From NCBI RefSeq assembly GCF_019048265.1, contig NZ_CP077311.1, positions 2,117,001 through 2,181,000 on the forward strand: 64,000 nucleotides of DNA, given 5' to 3'. The DNA is from Aeromonas sp. FDAARGOS 1405 (GTDB lineage: Bacteria > Pseudomonadota > Gammaproteobacteria > Enterobacterales > Aeromonadaceae). Each line of letters starts with the position of its first letter. Position 1 is the first letter of the stretch. This document shows positions 37,026-45,314 of the stretch, piece after piece. Made by a program: the position numbers and the translations under genes. Below the pieces are notes generated by a model, which was not told where the DNA came from, did not search any database, and saw only the letters and a list, made by a program, of their open reading frames with translations.

Positions 37026-39491
37026 TCATTGCTGGTCTTTCAGATTAAACGGGCGAACATAGGGCAACAGCTCGGTATCCAGTGTGACACTGCGGCCACC
37101 GGTACCCACACTGCCAAGTCCCTTCATTTCAAACTGCAGACCAATGACTTTTTCCGAAGTTGGCTTCAGGGTGATATTGTCCGGCTGGTTGTGCCACTCT
37201 AGGCTCATGTTGATGCTCCAGCAGCAGGAGTCGTATTTGACACCGATTTTGCGGTCAATGTTCACATCCTGCTTGATATCACGGTAGTAACCGCCATACA
37301 TCTGCCACTGATCGGCGATCGGTGCCATCATCACCAGGCCAGCCTGGCTGAGGTCTTCGGCCAGATTTGGGTTGCTCGGGTAGCGATAGTCCCGGTTGCC
37401 GTCCTGGATATAACGGTAGTTGACCTGGGTGGTCAGCTTGCCGGCCCGATATTCGACCGCACCGTTGCCAGCAGTAAAATCACCCTCGGAGGTGTCGTAC
37501 TGGCTCCCTACATGGGCAAACCACTCATCGGTGATCCGGGCATCACCTTCGAACGAGAGCAGTGAGCGCGAATTGGTGCTCTTGGGATCCGATGGATAGA
37601 GGCGTACCTTGGGGGGCGTCATTTCGAAGGCCTGAGCCACCGCCAAGCGTAACCTTTCATCACCCACATTGTCATAGACCCGGCTGGTCAAGCCAGCGGT
37701 AACCCGGTTGGCATCACTAATGCGATCGAGACCGGCATAGCGGCGATCGCTAAACAGGCTGTAGTAATCCTGACGGGTTGTGGTGGAGTCGTAGATCCCG
37801 ATCTCATCCTGATTCCGATAGGGTACATAGAGATACTGAAACTCCGGCTCAAGCGTCTGGGTGCCCTTGCCATCATACCAGTCAATCGAACGATCGAAGT
37901 TGAGCCCGCCCTTGAGTCGGAAGGAGGGAAGGGTGCGATTGACGGTTCCATCCGCCAGGGTCAATTGCTTGCTTTCAACATCGGTGAAGCGGGTTCGATC
38001 GGTGGCTACCAGATCCTTGGGAACCTCCTGGTTGTAGGAGGTAAACATCAGCTTGTACTGGCTGGTGAGGTAATAGCCGGGCGCATCCACCAGAGGAATT
38101 GTCAGGGCGGGCGCTAAATGAAATCTGGTGGCTGTGTAGCGTTCACCGGCTTGCTGGGCAGTGGCACTGCCGCTGTCATAGCCAAACTTGGTCAGCTCGC
38201 TGTTCCAGGCCAGATCGAACCACTGACCCTGCTGGTAGTAGTTGTAGTTGATGCGTGGCAGCATCTCGTGAGGCAGCAAAGCACCAGGCAACAATATCTG
38301 GTAGCGGCGTATCTCCGAGGTGAGGTTCCAGTTTTGTTGGTAGTAACCAGCAGTAAAGGATTGCTGCAACTGGCTGTCGACCTGGGTACCTACTTGCGGA
38401 CTGAAGTCATTGAAGTAGTTGTAATCCTTGTCCCGGACTTTGGTGTAATCGATACCAAAGCGTAGCGAACCATCCATCAGGGTGGAGCCGTGACGGACGT
38501 TCAGCAGATAGCGATGGCCATCAGAGAGGTACGGCGTTCCTGTTGAAGGGTTGGTAAAGCTTGGATTGCCCGAGTCAAACTGCTTGTCATCCCTCAGATT
38601 TTCAAAATAGAGGGTGCCGATATGGGCGGGATCCGGCATGTAGCGGAACTCCACCTGTTCCATCAGGCCTCGCCTGTCCATGAAACGAGAGGTGATGGTG
38701 GCATCGTAGTTGGGGGCAATGTTCCAGTAGAAGGGCTGGGTGATCTCCATGCCATTGCCGGAACTCTGTTTGTAACCCGGATAGAGCAGACCTGTCTTCC
38801 GTTCATCCTTGATGGGAAAGTTGATGTACGGAAAATAGAACACCGGGTAGTCATAGAGCCAGAGACTGGCGTTCCAGGCTTCACCGAATACCTCTTTCTG
38901 GTCGATATCGATGTTGCCTGCCTTGAGGGTCCACACCTCCTGACCGGGGGGGCAAGTGGTGTACTGGGCCCCCTCCATGGTGATGTTCTGGTTGTTGTTG
39001 GTCATCACTACGCGCTTGGCAAAGCCGCGCACCGGTGAGCCATGCACCTGATACTTGCCCTCTTCCAGCTCGGAGTTCTTGGTATCCAGATTGGATTTGA
39101 GGGTCTTGTCGCTGGTGACGGTCACCTGACCGTCGTTGTAATAGATGTTGCCGATGGCGATGACATCCCGGCTCTTCTGATCGAGCTGGGCATAGTCGGA
39201 GTCAAACTTGCGAACACCCTGACGAACCTTGACGTCACCTTCATAGACGGCGGTGCCGCCCTGTTTGGCCTCGAGACGGTCAGCATCAACCTCGACCGGC
39301 TGTGCGTTGGCATCCTGATCCGATGCTGGCTTCTCTATCTTGGGAACATAGTCATAGCAGAGACTATCAAGAATGCCGGTGGCTGGCGGCGCTTCGAACG
39401 GAGCCGCCTGCACCATCACAGGGGCAAGTGCGGGGGCCAGACTGATAGTCAGGGCGATGGGATAGCGGTACCCCAGTGTCCATTTGGTCAT
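37026..39491 (-). CDS. lptD: LPS-assembly outer-membrane protein LptD
   Basis: The 821-residue beta-barrel inserts lipopolysaccharide into the outer leaflet with LptE. A signal peptide (YPIALTISLAPALAPVMVQA) is followed by an OstA/LptA-like periplasmic domain (QPVEVDADRLEAKQGGTAVYEGDVKV) and a C-terminal barrel. Cys pairs near the N-terminus (SLCYDY) and C-terminus (DSCCWSI) correspond to the disulfide-forming cysteines of LptD. The start at 39491 places MTKW just before the signal peptide; the frame stays open upstream. It heads the operon with surA. Confidence 0.95.
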   Translation of the reverse strand: MTKWTLGYRYPIALTISLAPALAPVMVQAAPFEAPPATGILDSLCYDYVPKIEKPASDQDANAQPVEVDADRLEAKQGGTAVYEGDVKVRQGVRKFDSDYAQLDQKSRDVIAIGNIYYNDGQVTVTSDKTLKSNLDTKNSELEEGKYQVHGSPVRGFAKRVVMTNNNQNITMEGAQYTTCPPGQEVWTLKAGNIDIDQKEVFGEAWNASLWLYDYPVFYFPYINFPIKDERKTGLLYPGYKQSSGNGMEITQPFYWNIAPNYDATITSRFMDRRGLMEQVEFRYMPDPAHIGTLYFENLRDDKQFDSGNPSFTNPSTGTPYLSDGHRYLLNVRHGSTLMDGSLRFGIDYTKVRDKDYNYFNDFSPQVGTQVDSQLQQSFTAGYYQQNWNLTSEIRRYQILLPGALLPHEMLPRINYNYYQQGQWFDLAWNSELTKFGYDSGSATAQQAGERYTATRFHLAPALTIPLVDAPGYYLTSQYKLMFTSYNQEVPKDLVATDRTRFTDVESKQLTLADGTVNRTLPSFRLKGGLNFDRSIDWYDGKGTQTLEPEFQYLYVPYRNQDEIGIYDSTTTRQDYYSLFSDRRYAGLDRISDANRVTAGLTSRVYDNVGDERLRLAVAQAFEMTPPKVRLYPSDPKSTNSRSLLSFEGDARITDEWFAHVGSQYDTSEGDFTAGNGAVEYRAGKLTTQVNYRYIQDGNRDYRYPSNPNLAEDLSQAGLVMMAPIADQWQMYGGYYRDIKQDVNIDRKIGVKYDSCCWSINMSLEWHNQPDNITLKPTSEKVIGLQFEMKGLGSVGTGGRSVTLDTELLPYVRPFNLKDQQ

Positions 39492-39665
39492 GTGAAAGAC
39501 TCGTGCAATCCGTGATAGATACGGTTGATCCAAGGCATGCATTTTACGACAGGTTTCATCGAGTTGACATTGCATGTCATTGCTTTATGTTAGCCGGCAA
39601 TGATAAAGCATTATTGCGGCCAGGGCTAACAGCCAAGTGCTGCTTTCCACCTTGGTCCCCGACTT

Positions 39666-40676
39666 ATGCACGATCGCGATTCCCTGCTATTGCGGTGGGC
39701 ACGCCAGATATCAGGCGATGCCACCCTTCAGTTGACCCTTATTTCCGGTGATGCCAGTTTCCGCCGCTACTACCGTGGTGCAGGGCTGATATGGGTAGAT
39801 GCCAATCCGAAAACCGAAAAAAATCATGAATTTGTTCGTAACGCGGCCGCCTTGCTGGCGCGTCAGCTGCTGGCGCCAGAGGTGAAGGCGGTGGACTACG
39901 AACAGGGCTTGCTGGCGGTCAGTGACCTGGGCGATACCCAGCTTATCAGCCGCCTGAACGAGCACAACGTGCTGGCCTGGTATGGCAAGGCCATTGATTT
40001 GTTGCCCCGACTGGGGGCAGTCGACCTGGCACTTGAACCCTTCGATGCCGCTTTTATGGCACGGGAGAACAGTATTTTTCCCGAGTGGCTGCTGGGCCAC
40101 CATCTAAAACTGACCCTGAGCGATGAAGAGCAGCAGTTGCTCGATGAGACCTTTGCCTGTCTCACAACCTGCAATCTGGCTCAGCCGCAAGGGGTCATGC
40201 ACCGGGATTTCCACAGTCGCAACCTGATGGTATGTGGCGGAGATACCCCCGAGAGCAGCACCCTTGCCATCATCGATTTTCAGGATATGGTCATCGGGCC
40301 GCTCACCTATGATCTGGTCTCCCTGCTGAAAGATTGCTACGTACGCTGGCCAGACGAGGTGATCGATGAAGGGATGCGGCACGGCTTTGCCACCCTGCAA
40401 CAGGCGGGTCTGCTTGGTGAGCTCGATTATGCCAGTTTCCGTCGTGATGCCGACCTGACCGGCATGCAGCGCCACCTCAAAGCTGCGGGGATCTTCACCC
40501 GGCTCTATCATCGCGACGGCAAGCTTGGCTATATCAAGGATATTCCCCGTACTCTCGGCTATGTGGTGGATGTCTGTCGCACTCATGGTAGTGCCTATCC
40601 GGTACTGGCCCGTTTTGGTCAGTGGCTGGAGCAGGTTGTGTTGCCGGGGATTGCCAATGCAGGGGTTAAACCATGA
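39666..40676 (+). CDS. amgK: N-acetylmuramate/N-acetylglucosamine kinase AmgK
   Basis: The 336-residue aminoglycoside-phosphotransferase-fold kinase has the catalytic loop MHRDFHSRNLMV and the Mg-binding IDFQDMVIGPLTYDL. AmgK phosphorylates the anomeric carbon of MurNAc in peptidoglycan recycling. The call rests on its partner murU, whose ATG overlaps its stop by 4 bp. It diverges from lptD. Confidence 0.88.
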   Translation: MHDRDSLLLRWARQISGDATLQLTLISGDASFRRYYRGAGLIWVDANPKTEKNHEFVRNAAALLARQLLAPEVKAVDYEQGLLAVSDLGDTQLISRLNEHNVLAWYGKAIDLLPRLGAVDLALEPFDAAFMARENSIFPEWLLGHHLKLTLSDEEQQLLDETFACLTTCNLAQPQGVMHRDFHSRNLMVCGGDTPESSTLAIIDFQDMVIGPLTYDLVSLLKDCYVRWPDEVIDEGMRHGFATLQQAGLLGELDYASFRRDADLTGMQRHLKAAGIFTRLYHRDGKLGYIKDIPRTLGYVVDVCRTHGSAYPVLARFGQWLEQVVLPGIANAGVKP

Positions 40677-41341
40677 AGGCGATGATCTTGGCCGCTGGCC
40701 GTGGCGAGCGGATGCGCCCGCTGACCGACCTGCTGCCCAAGCCGTTGTTGGCTGTCGGGGGCAAGCCGCTCATCGTTCATCACATCGAAAAACTCAAAGC
40801 CGCCGGGGTGACCGAGTTGGTGATCAACCACGCCTGGCTCGGCCACAAGCTGGTCGAGAGCCTTGGTGATGGCAGTGCGCTTGGCGTGACCATCCACTGG
40901 TCAGCCGAAGAGAGTGCGCTGGAGACTGCGGGCGGCATCGTGCAGGCGCTGCCGCTGCTGGGCTCTAAACCCTTTTTGGTGATCAACGGCGATACCTGGC
41001 TCGATCTCGATTATCACACTCTGGTCAGTCAGCCCCTTGGCGATGATCTGGCACATCTCTGGCTGGTGCCCAATCCGCCCCAGCACCCTAGCGGGGACTT
41101 TGCCCTGCAAGGGGGGCGAGTCATGGATACGCCAGCGTTTACCTTCAGCGGGGTCGGACTATATGATCCGGCGGCCTTTGCCGGTCTCGCGGGCGGTGCC
41201 CGCAAGCTGGCGCCCCTGCTCCGTGACTGGATGGCGCAAGGGCGGGTGGGCGGCAGCCTGCTCGCTGGCGAGTGGCGCGATATCGGCACGGTCGATCGAC
41301 TGCGCGAGCTGGATGACCAGCTCCAGGCCCGCACTCATTAA
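40673..41341 (+). CDS. murU: MurNAc-1-phosphate uridylyltransferase MurU
   Basis: The 222-residue nucleotidyltransferase has the signature ILAAGRGERMRPLTDLLPKP and NGDTWLDLD. It turns MurNAc-1-P into UDP-MurNAc, completing a recycling route that bypasses MurA, the fosfomycin target. It overlaps amgK by 4 bp (ATGA) and is followed by djlA. Confidence 0.9.
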   Translation: MKAMILAAGRGERMRPLTDLLPKPLLAVGGKPLIVHHIEKLKAAGVTELVINHAWLGHKLVESLGDGSALGVTIHWSAEESALETAGGIVQALPLLGSKPFLVINGDTWLDLDYHTLVSQPLGDDLAHLWLVPNPPQHPSGDFALQGGRVMDTPAFTFSGVGLYDPAAFAGLAGGARKLAPLLRDWMAQGRVGGSLLAGEWRDIGTVDRLRELDDQLQARTH

Positions 41342-41360
41342 CTTCAAGAGGTCTTGAACC

Positions 41361-42194
41361 ATGCGTATTTGGGGTAAGGTGCTGGGCGCCTTCTTCGGTT
41401 TTCTGCTCGGCAATATCATCGGCGCCCTGATTGGCCTCTGGATTGGCCACCGTTTCGACCGTGGCATGGGGCTGCAGGGGGCGTTTCGTCGCGGCCCGAC
41501 TCAGGCGCCGCAAGCCGTCTTCTTCCACGCCACCTTCTCGGTGATGGGCCACATCGCCAAGGCCAGCGGTCAGGTGACCGAGCAGGAGATCCGGGTTGCC
41601 TCCAACCTGATGGATCGTATGCGGCTGGCGGGTGAACAGCGTGCCCGGGCGCAGGAGTCGTTTCGTCTCGGTAAAGAGGCTGATTTCCCGCTGCGCGAGA
41701 CCCTGGCCGAGTTCCGCCGTGCCAGTCTGGGGCAGCGCGACATTCTGCGCTTTTTCCTCGAGGTACAACTGCAGGCTGCCTTTGCTGACGGACGGGTAGA
41801 GGAGGGCGAGCGCGCCATTCTTCATACCATCGCCGACGAGCTGGGGTTCAGTCGCATCGAGCTGGCCCGCATTCTGGCGATGGCCGAAGCGCAGATGAAC
41901 TTCTTTAATCAGGCCCATGGTCAGTATCAGGGGAGCCATTCCGGTGGCCAGCAGTATCGGCAGGAGGCACCCTCTGCGGATCGTCTCAAGAATGCCTACC
42001 AGTTGCTGGGGGTGAGCGAGAGCGACAGCGATCAGGATATCAAGCGCGCCTACCGCAAGGAGATGAGCAAGCATCACCCGGACAAGCTGGCCGCCAAAGG
42101 GCTGCCGCCGGAGATGATGGAGATGGCCAAGGAGAAGACCCAGGAGATCCAGCAAGCCTGGGAGTGGATCCGCGAGGCGCGCGGCATCCGGTAA
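41361..42194 (+). CDS. djlA: Membrane-anchored DnaK co-chaperone DjlA
   Basis: The 277-residue protein has an N-terminal Gly-rich membrane helix (GAFFGFLLGNIIGALIGLWIG, residues 8-28), a central TerB-like helical domain (FSVMGHIAKASGQVTEQEI) and a C-terminal J domain with HHPDKLAAKG near residue 240. It stimulates DnaK at the inner membrane. The gene sits near lptD in E. coli too. It follows murU by 19 bp. Confidence 0.95.
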   Translation: MRIWGKVLGAFFGFLLGNIIGALIGLWIGHRFDRGMGLQGAFRRGPTQAPQAVFFHATFSVMGHIAKASGQVTEQEIRVASNLMDRMRLAGEQRARAQESFRLGKEADFPLRETLAEFRRASLGQRDILRFFLEVQLQAAFADGRVEEGERAILHTIADELGFSRIELARILAMAEAQMNFFNQAHGQYQGSHSGGQQYRQEAPSADRLKNAYQLLGVSESDSDQDIKRAYRKEMSKHHPDKLAAKGLPPEMMEMAKEKTQEIQQAWEWIREARGIR

Positions 42195-42224
42195 GTGCCA
42201 ACGTCAGGTTGGAACAGACAATAA

Positions 42225-42256
42225 AAAGCCCCGCAGCAGTGCGGGGCTTTGTTTTG
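42225..42256. terminator. Terminator after djlA (between convergent djlA and pepD)
   Basis: AAAGCCCCGC pairs with GCGGGGCTTT around AGCAGT, followed by GTTTTG. A-rich sequence on the other side allows use from the pepD strand. Confidence 0.88.
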
Positions 42257-42275
42257 CCGTGTGGCGCAGGCCGGG

Positions 42276-43727
42276 TTATTTGGCCGGAATCGCTTCCAGC
42301 ACGTGCACCAGCAGTTGCCAGAAACGTTCGACCGCCGGGATGTGTACCTTCTCGTCAGGGGAGTGGGCACCGCGGATGGTCGGGCCGAAGGAGACCATGT
42401 CCCACTCCGGATAGGCGCTCTTGAACAGACCGCACTCGAGGCCGGCGTGGATCACCATGACGTTGGGCATGGTGCCAAACAGGGTCTGGTAGCTGTTGCG
42501 TACCAGCGCCATGACGGGGGAGTCCACGTTCGGCGCCCAACCCGGATAGGCCCCGGTGAATTCGCAGCTGGCGCCTGCCAGGGTGAACAGGGAGCGGGTC
42601 ATCTGCTCGATGCTCTCGCGGCCGGAGTCAATCAGGGAGCGGATCAGGCACTGGACGTACACTTCGCCATCCTGAGTCTTGATGACCCCCAGGTTGGTAG
42701 AGGTTTCGGTCACGCCGGGCATGGCATCGCTCATGCGCATCACGCCGTTCGGGCAGGCCATCAGGGCATCCAGCAGGCGCTGCTGCAGGGAGACGCTCAT
42801 CAACTTGGCCGGTTTGGCGGCGTTGTTGACCAGCACGGTCAGGTTCGGCTCGGTGGCGGCCAGTTCGGTCTGGTAGATCCCGGTGTAGCGGTCAACCAGC
42901 GCCTTGAACTCGTTTACGCTGGCTGCGGGCACCAGCAGGGTGGCACGGGCTTCGCGCGGGATGGCGTTGCGCAGGGTGCCGCCGTGGATCTCGGCCAGAC
43001 GAACACCCAGCGGCTCGGCTGCTTTGAGCAGACGCACCAGCAGCTTGTTGGCGTTGCCACGACCGCGATGAATGTCGCAACCGGAGTGACCGCCACGCAG
43101 CCCTTTCACGGCCAGTTCGAACGCTTCACCTTCAGCAGCATCAACCAGCTCGAGCGGGAAGCGGATATTGGCATCCACACCGCCAGCGCAGCCCATATAG
43201 ACTTCGCCATCCTCTTCGGAGTCGGTGTTGAGCAAAATTTCGCCCTCCAGCCAGCCCGCTTCCAGTCCGAAAGCGCCGGTCATGCCGGTCTCTTCGTCTG
43301 TGGTCAGCAGCACTTCCAGCGGACCGTGCTTGATGGTCTTGTCAGCCAGCACAGCCAGGCAACCGGCCATACCGATGCCGTTGTCGGCACCCAGGGTGGT
43401 ACCACGGGCCGTGACCCACTCACCATCGACATAGGCATCGATGGGATCGGTCGCGAAGTCGTGTTTGGTGTCGGCGTTGGCCTGCGGCACCATGTCGATG
43501 TGGGCTTGCAGTACCACGGCTTTGCGGTTTTCCATCCCCGGGGTGGCCGGTTTCTTGATGATGATGTTGCCGACCTTGTCCTGCTTGACCGCCAGACCTT
43601 CCCCCTGAGCCCATTGGATGATCCAGGCGCTCAGTTTGGCTTCATGTTTGGAAGGGTGGGGAATGGAGCAGATCTGTTCGAAGAAATGCCAAATCAGTTT
43701 GGGAGAGAGAGAGCTAAGCTGTGCCAC
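42276..43727 (-). CDS. pepD: Aminoacyl-histidine dipeptidase PepD
   Basis: The 483-residue M20-family zinc peptidase hydrolyses Xaa-His dipeptides. It has SIPHPSKHE, the metal ligand of LQAHIDMVPQ, the catalytic Glu of TTDEETGMTGAFGL and TDSEEDG. A GTG at 43727 is chosen as start: AAGGAG precedes it at 7 bp and it gives a length close to E. coli (485). The longer GTG at 43748 would include the ribosome-binding site. The divergent region upstream holds a CRP site. Confidence 0.93.
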   Translation of the reverse strand: MAQLSSLSPKLIWHFFEQICSIPHPSKHEAKLSAWIIQWAQGEGLAVKQDKVGNIIIKKPATPGMENRKAVVLQAHIDMVPQANADTKHDFATDPIDAYVDGEWVTARGTTLGADNGIGMAGCLAVLADKTIKHGPLEVLLTTDEETGMTGAFGLEAGWLEGEILLNTDSEEDGEVYMGCAGGVDANIRFPLELVDAAEGEAFELAVKGLRGGHSGCDIHRGRGNANKLLVRLLKAAEPLGVRLAEIHGGTLRNAIPREARATLLVPAASVNEFKALVDRYTGIYQTELAATEPNLTVLVNNAAKPAKLMSVSLQQRLLDALMACPNGVMRMSDAMPGVTETSTNLGVIKTQDGEVYVQCLIRSLIDSGRESIEQMTRSLFTLAGASCEFTGAYPGWAPNVDSPVMALVRNSYQTLFGTMPNVMVIHAGLECGLFKSAYPEWDMVSFGPTIRGAHSPDEKVHIPAVERFWQLLVHVLEAIPAK

Positions 43728-43919
43728 GTCGGGACTCCTTACCAGCACGGAATTAACAGGGCCCCATCAGCGGGCCGGGGAAGAGGATAACGATAATACA
43801 GTCAATCACACAAAAATGTGAGCAATCAGCGCAAATCGCAGGCAGCTTGTGCTGGCTGATGGCAACCTGGCAGTACGATCGTCAGGTTCGGACGACGCTG
43901 ACCGATAGAAAAGAAAATG
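43728..43919. other. Intergenic region between pepD and the CRP site
   Basis: About 190 bp without a gene. It contains the pepD leader with TCACA-CAAAAA-TGTGA at 43806-43821, which has CRP half-sites facing the wrong way, and no recognisable terminator. Confidence 0.4.
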
Positions 43920-43935
43920 TGTGACCGATCTCACA
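43920..43935. promoter_or_regulatory. Perfect CRP binding site
   Basis: TGTGA-CCGATC-TCACA matches the CRP consensus at all ten defined positions. Its centre lies about 49 bp before the predicted start of the small transcript and next to its -35 element, a place more suited to repression or interference than to standard activation. It could also affect divergent pepD. Confidence 0.8.
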
Positions 43936-43941
43936 AAAATA

Positions 43942-43969
43942 TTGAATTTAACGCACCGACTGGTAAATT
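43942..43969 (+). promoter_or_regulatory. Candidate promoter of the small dual-function RNA locus
   Basis: TTGAAT (43942-43947), a 16-bp spacer and TAAATT (43964-43969) with an extended -10 TGG. Transcription would begin near 43976, giving about 310 nt to the terminator at 44285. Confidence 0.5.
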
Positions 43970-44121
43970 AGCTCCCGTGGTTCGCCACCCTTCAGGATGA
44001 CGATGAAAGCCTCCAGGGAACCGAAGCAAAGCAAGTGCGCCTCCATGGAACCGAGTGTTCGTTCAAGGATTTGAGCCCGCATTAAAGGTACGTAACTTGT
44101 TAAGCAATCAGGAGTTTCAAT

Positions 44122-44211
44122 ATGCCAGGCAGCAACTCAACCTATTGGTTTGCCCCCTCTTTGTATACCCAGGGTTTCAGCTACCCTAACCCCTTCGTCA
44201 CTCGTCGCTAA
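44122..44211 (+). CDS. 29-residue small protein, VcdP-like
   Basis: The ATG is preceded by AGGAG (44110-44114) with 7-bp spacing. The peptide starts MPGSNSTYWFAPSLYTQGF and ends SYPNPFVTRR. It is rich in aromatic residues (Tyr, Trp, Phe) and has no signal or membrane segment. Only the stop codon and about 34 bp separate it from the terminator hairpin. Alternatives are an attenuation leader peptide (but no gene follows on the same transcript) or chance. Confidence 0.6.
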   Translation: MPGSNSTYWFAPSLYTQGFSYPNPFVTRR

Positions 44212-44245
44212 GACGAGCTGCCCAACCAGGCAGATGCGAGAAAGC

Positions 44246-44285
44246 AGCAGGTGCGTGAGGTAAATCCTCCCCCTGCTATTTTTTT
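44246..44285 (+). terminator. Terminator of the VcdRP-like RNA
   Basis: AGCAGG (44246-44251) pairs with CCTGCT (44272-44277), with an inner GAGG/CCTC stem around TAAAT, followed by A and seven T. The descending arm is C-rich, as in a base-pairing small RNA. Confidence 0.8.
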
Positions 44286-44674
44286 ATCTGCGATTTGCCG
44301 CACAGCCCATTTGGACTCGGCAGCAGGGACGGCAGGTTAGTCGTTTGGCGCTCTAGATGTGCCGAATGGAGAGGGTGATGCCGATTTTTCCTGTTTTTGG
44401 CATACGTTTGCCAGGCATTTTCTCTGCAAACGGTGCTATCATATCGGCCCAACAGCCTGTCCGCGGTTTGGACACATCATCTAACCGATCGCCGGATAAG
44501 CCCATCTTGCTTCCATTGTTATCAGATTTGCTGCCGAGGCTTAGCCCTGAGGCAGCCGAAGTGCAATCTGAATTCAGTCGGGCAAGGGCCGCCATTTACT
44601 GGCATCCGCAGGGATAATTGCGGGTGTTGTTATTTTAAGTGATTGTTTTTAAATAACTATTCGAGATCGATAAC
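44286..44674. other. Intergenic region before gpt
   Basis: About 390 bp without a convincing gene. An 86-codon frame at 44357-44617 has no family likeness. The last 60 bp before gpt are AT-rich and probably hold its promoter. A weak PurR-like word (ATACGTTTGCC) lies at 44402-44412. Confidence 0.4.
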
Positions 44675-45142
44675 ATGCCGAAAAAGTTCTATGTGTCGTG
44701 GGACAACCTGCAACGTGAAGCTCGCCGTCTGGCCCGTCGTCAGCTGCCTGTCAGCCAGTGGAAAGGTATCATCGCGGTCAGCCGTGGTGGCCTAGTGCCC
44801 GCAGCCCTGATGGCCCGTGAACTTGGCATTCGTAATGTGGAAACCCTCTGCATCTCCAGCTATGACCATGACAGCCAGCGCGAGCTGGTGGTCGTGAAGG
44901 CTGCCACCACCGCTGGTGACGGCGAAGGCTGGCTGGTGGTGGAAGATCTGGTCGACACCGGCACTACCGCCAAGGCGATCCGCGAGCTCTACCCGAAAGC
45001 CAAGTTCATCGCGATTTTCGCCAAGCCGATGGGCGAAGCGCTGCTGGACGATTTCGAAGTGGCGATCCCGCAGGATACCTGGATCGAACAGCCGTGGGAT
45101 ATGGCACTGGAGTTCGCCACACCGATCTGCGACGAAAAGTAA
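44675..45142 (+). CDS. gpt: Xanthine-guanine phosphoribosyltransferase
   Basis: The 155-residue purine salvage enzyme turns guanine, xanthine and hypoxanthine into nucleotides. It opens [20 protein letters not shown], has [20 protein letters not shown] and the PRPP motif [17 protein letters not shown]. The length fits E. coli (152). It is a single gene with a terminator. Confidence 0.96.
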   Translation: MPKKFYVSWDNLQREARRLARRQLPVSQWKGIIAVSRGGLVPAALMARELGIRNVETLCISSYDHDSQRELVVVKAATTAGDGEGWLVVEDLVDTGTTAKAIRELYPKAKFIAIFAKPMGEALLDDFEVAIPQDTWIEQPWDMALEFATPICDEK

Positions 45143-45201
45143 CGGGATCGGGATGTGACGCTCGCTGCGTCCATTGGTCGCAACCGGCAATAATGGTTTC
45201 A

Positions 45202-45231
45202 CAGGGCTCCAATTTGGAGCCCTGTTTTTTT
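45202..45231 (+). terminator. Terminator after gpt
   Basis: CAGGGCTCCA pairs with TGGAGCCCTG around ATT, followed by seven T. Confidence 0.93.
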
Positions 45232-45314
45232 GTGTATCAATCTGTTGCAGGGTGGCTGATGGGCAGTAAAAGTGGTTAAGATGAGCTATTGCCTGATATG
45301 AATAGGACACAATC

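Larger units (their letters stand above)
43976..44285 (+). ncRNA. Candidate dual-function small RNA, VcdRP-like
   Basis: The predicted transcript starts at the extended -10 promoter, carries a 29-codon ORF with a good ribosome-binding site, then a short hairpin (CTGCC/GGCAG, 44218-44233), and ends in a terminator whose descending arm holds a C-rich tract (CCTCCCCCTG). In Vibrio cholerae, VcdRP is a CRP-repressed RNA with a 29-residue protein (VcdP, which binds citrate synthase) and a base-pairing part that represses sugar-uptake mRNAs. Layout, ORF length and the CRP site agree here. Sequence identity was not tested. Confidence 0.55.

Noticed and set aside
43806..43821. TCACA-CAAAAA-TGTGA near pepD as a CRP site
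   Set aside because: The half-sites are in the opposite order to the CRP consensus.
44402..44412. PurR-like word upstream of gpt
   Set aside because: Only about 11 of 16 consensus positions fit and the second half-site is poor.
44357..44617. 86-codon ORF before gpt
   Set aside because: No ribosome-binding site, no recognisable domain, and it overlaps the probable gpt promoter region.
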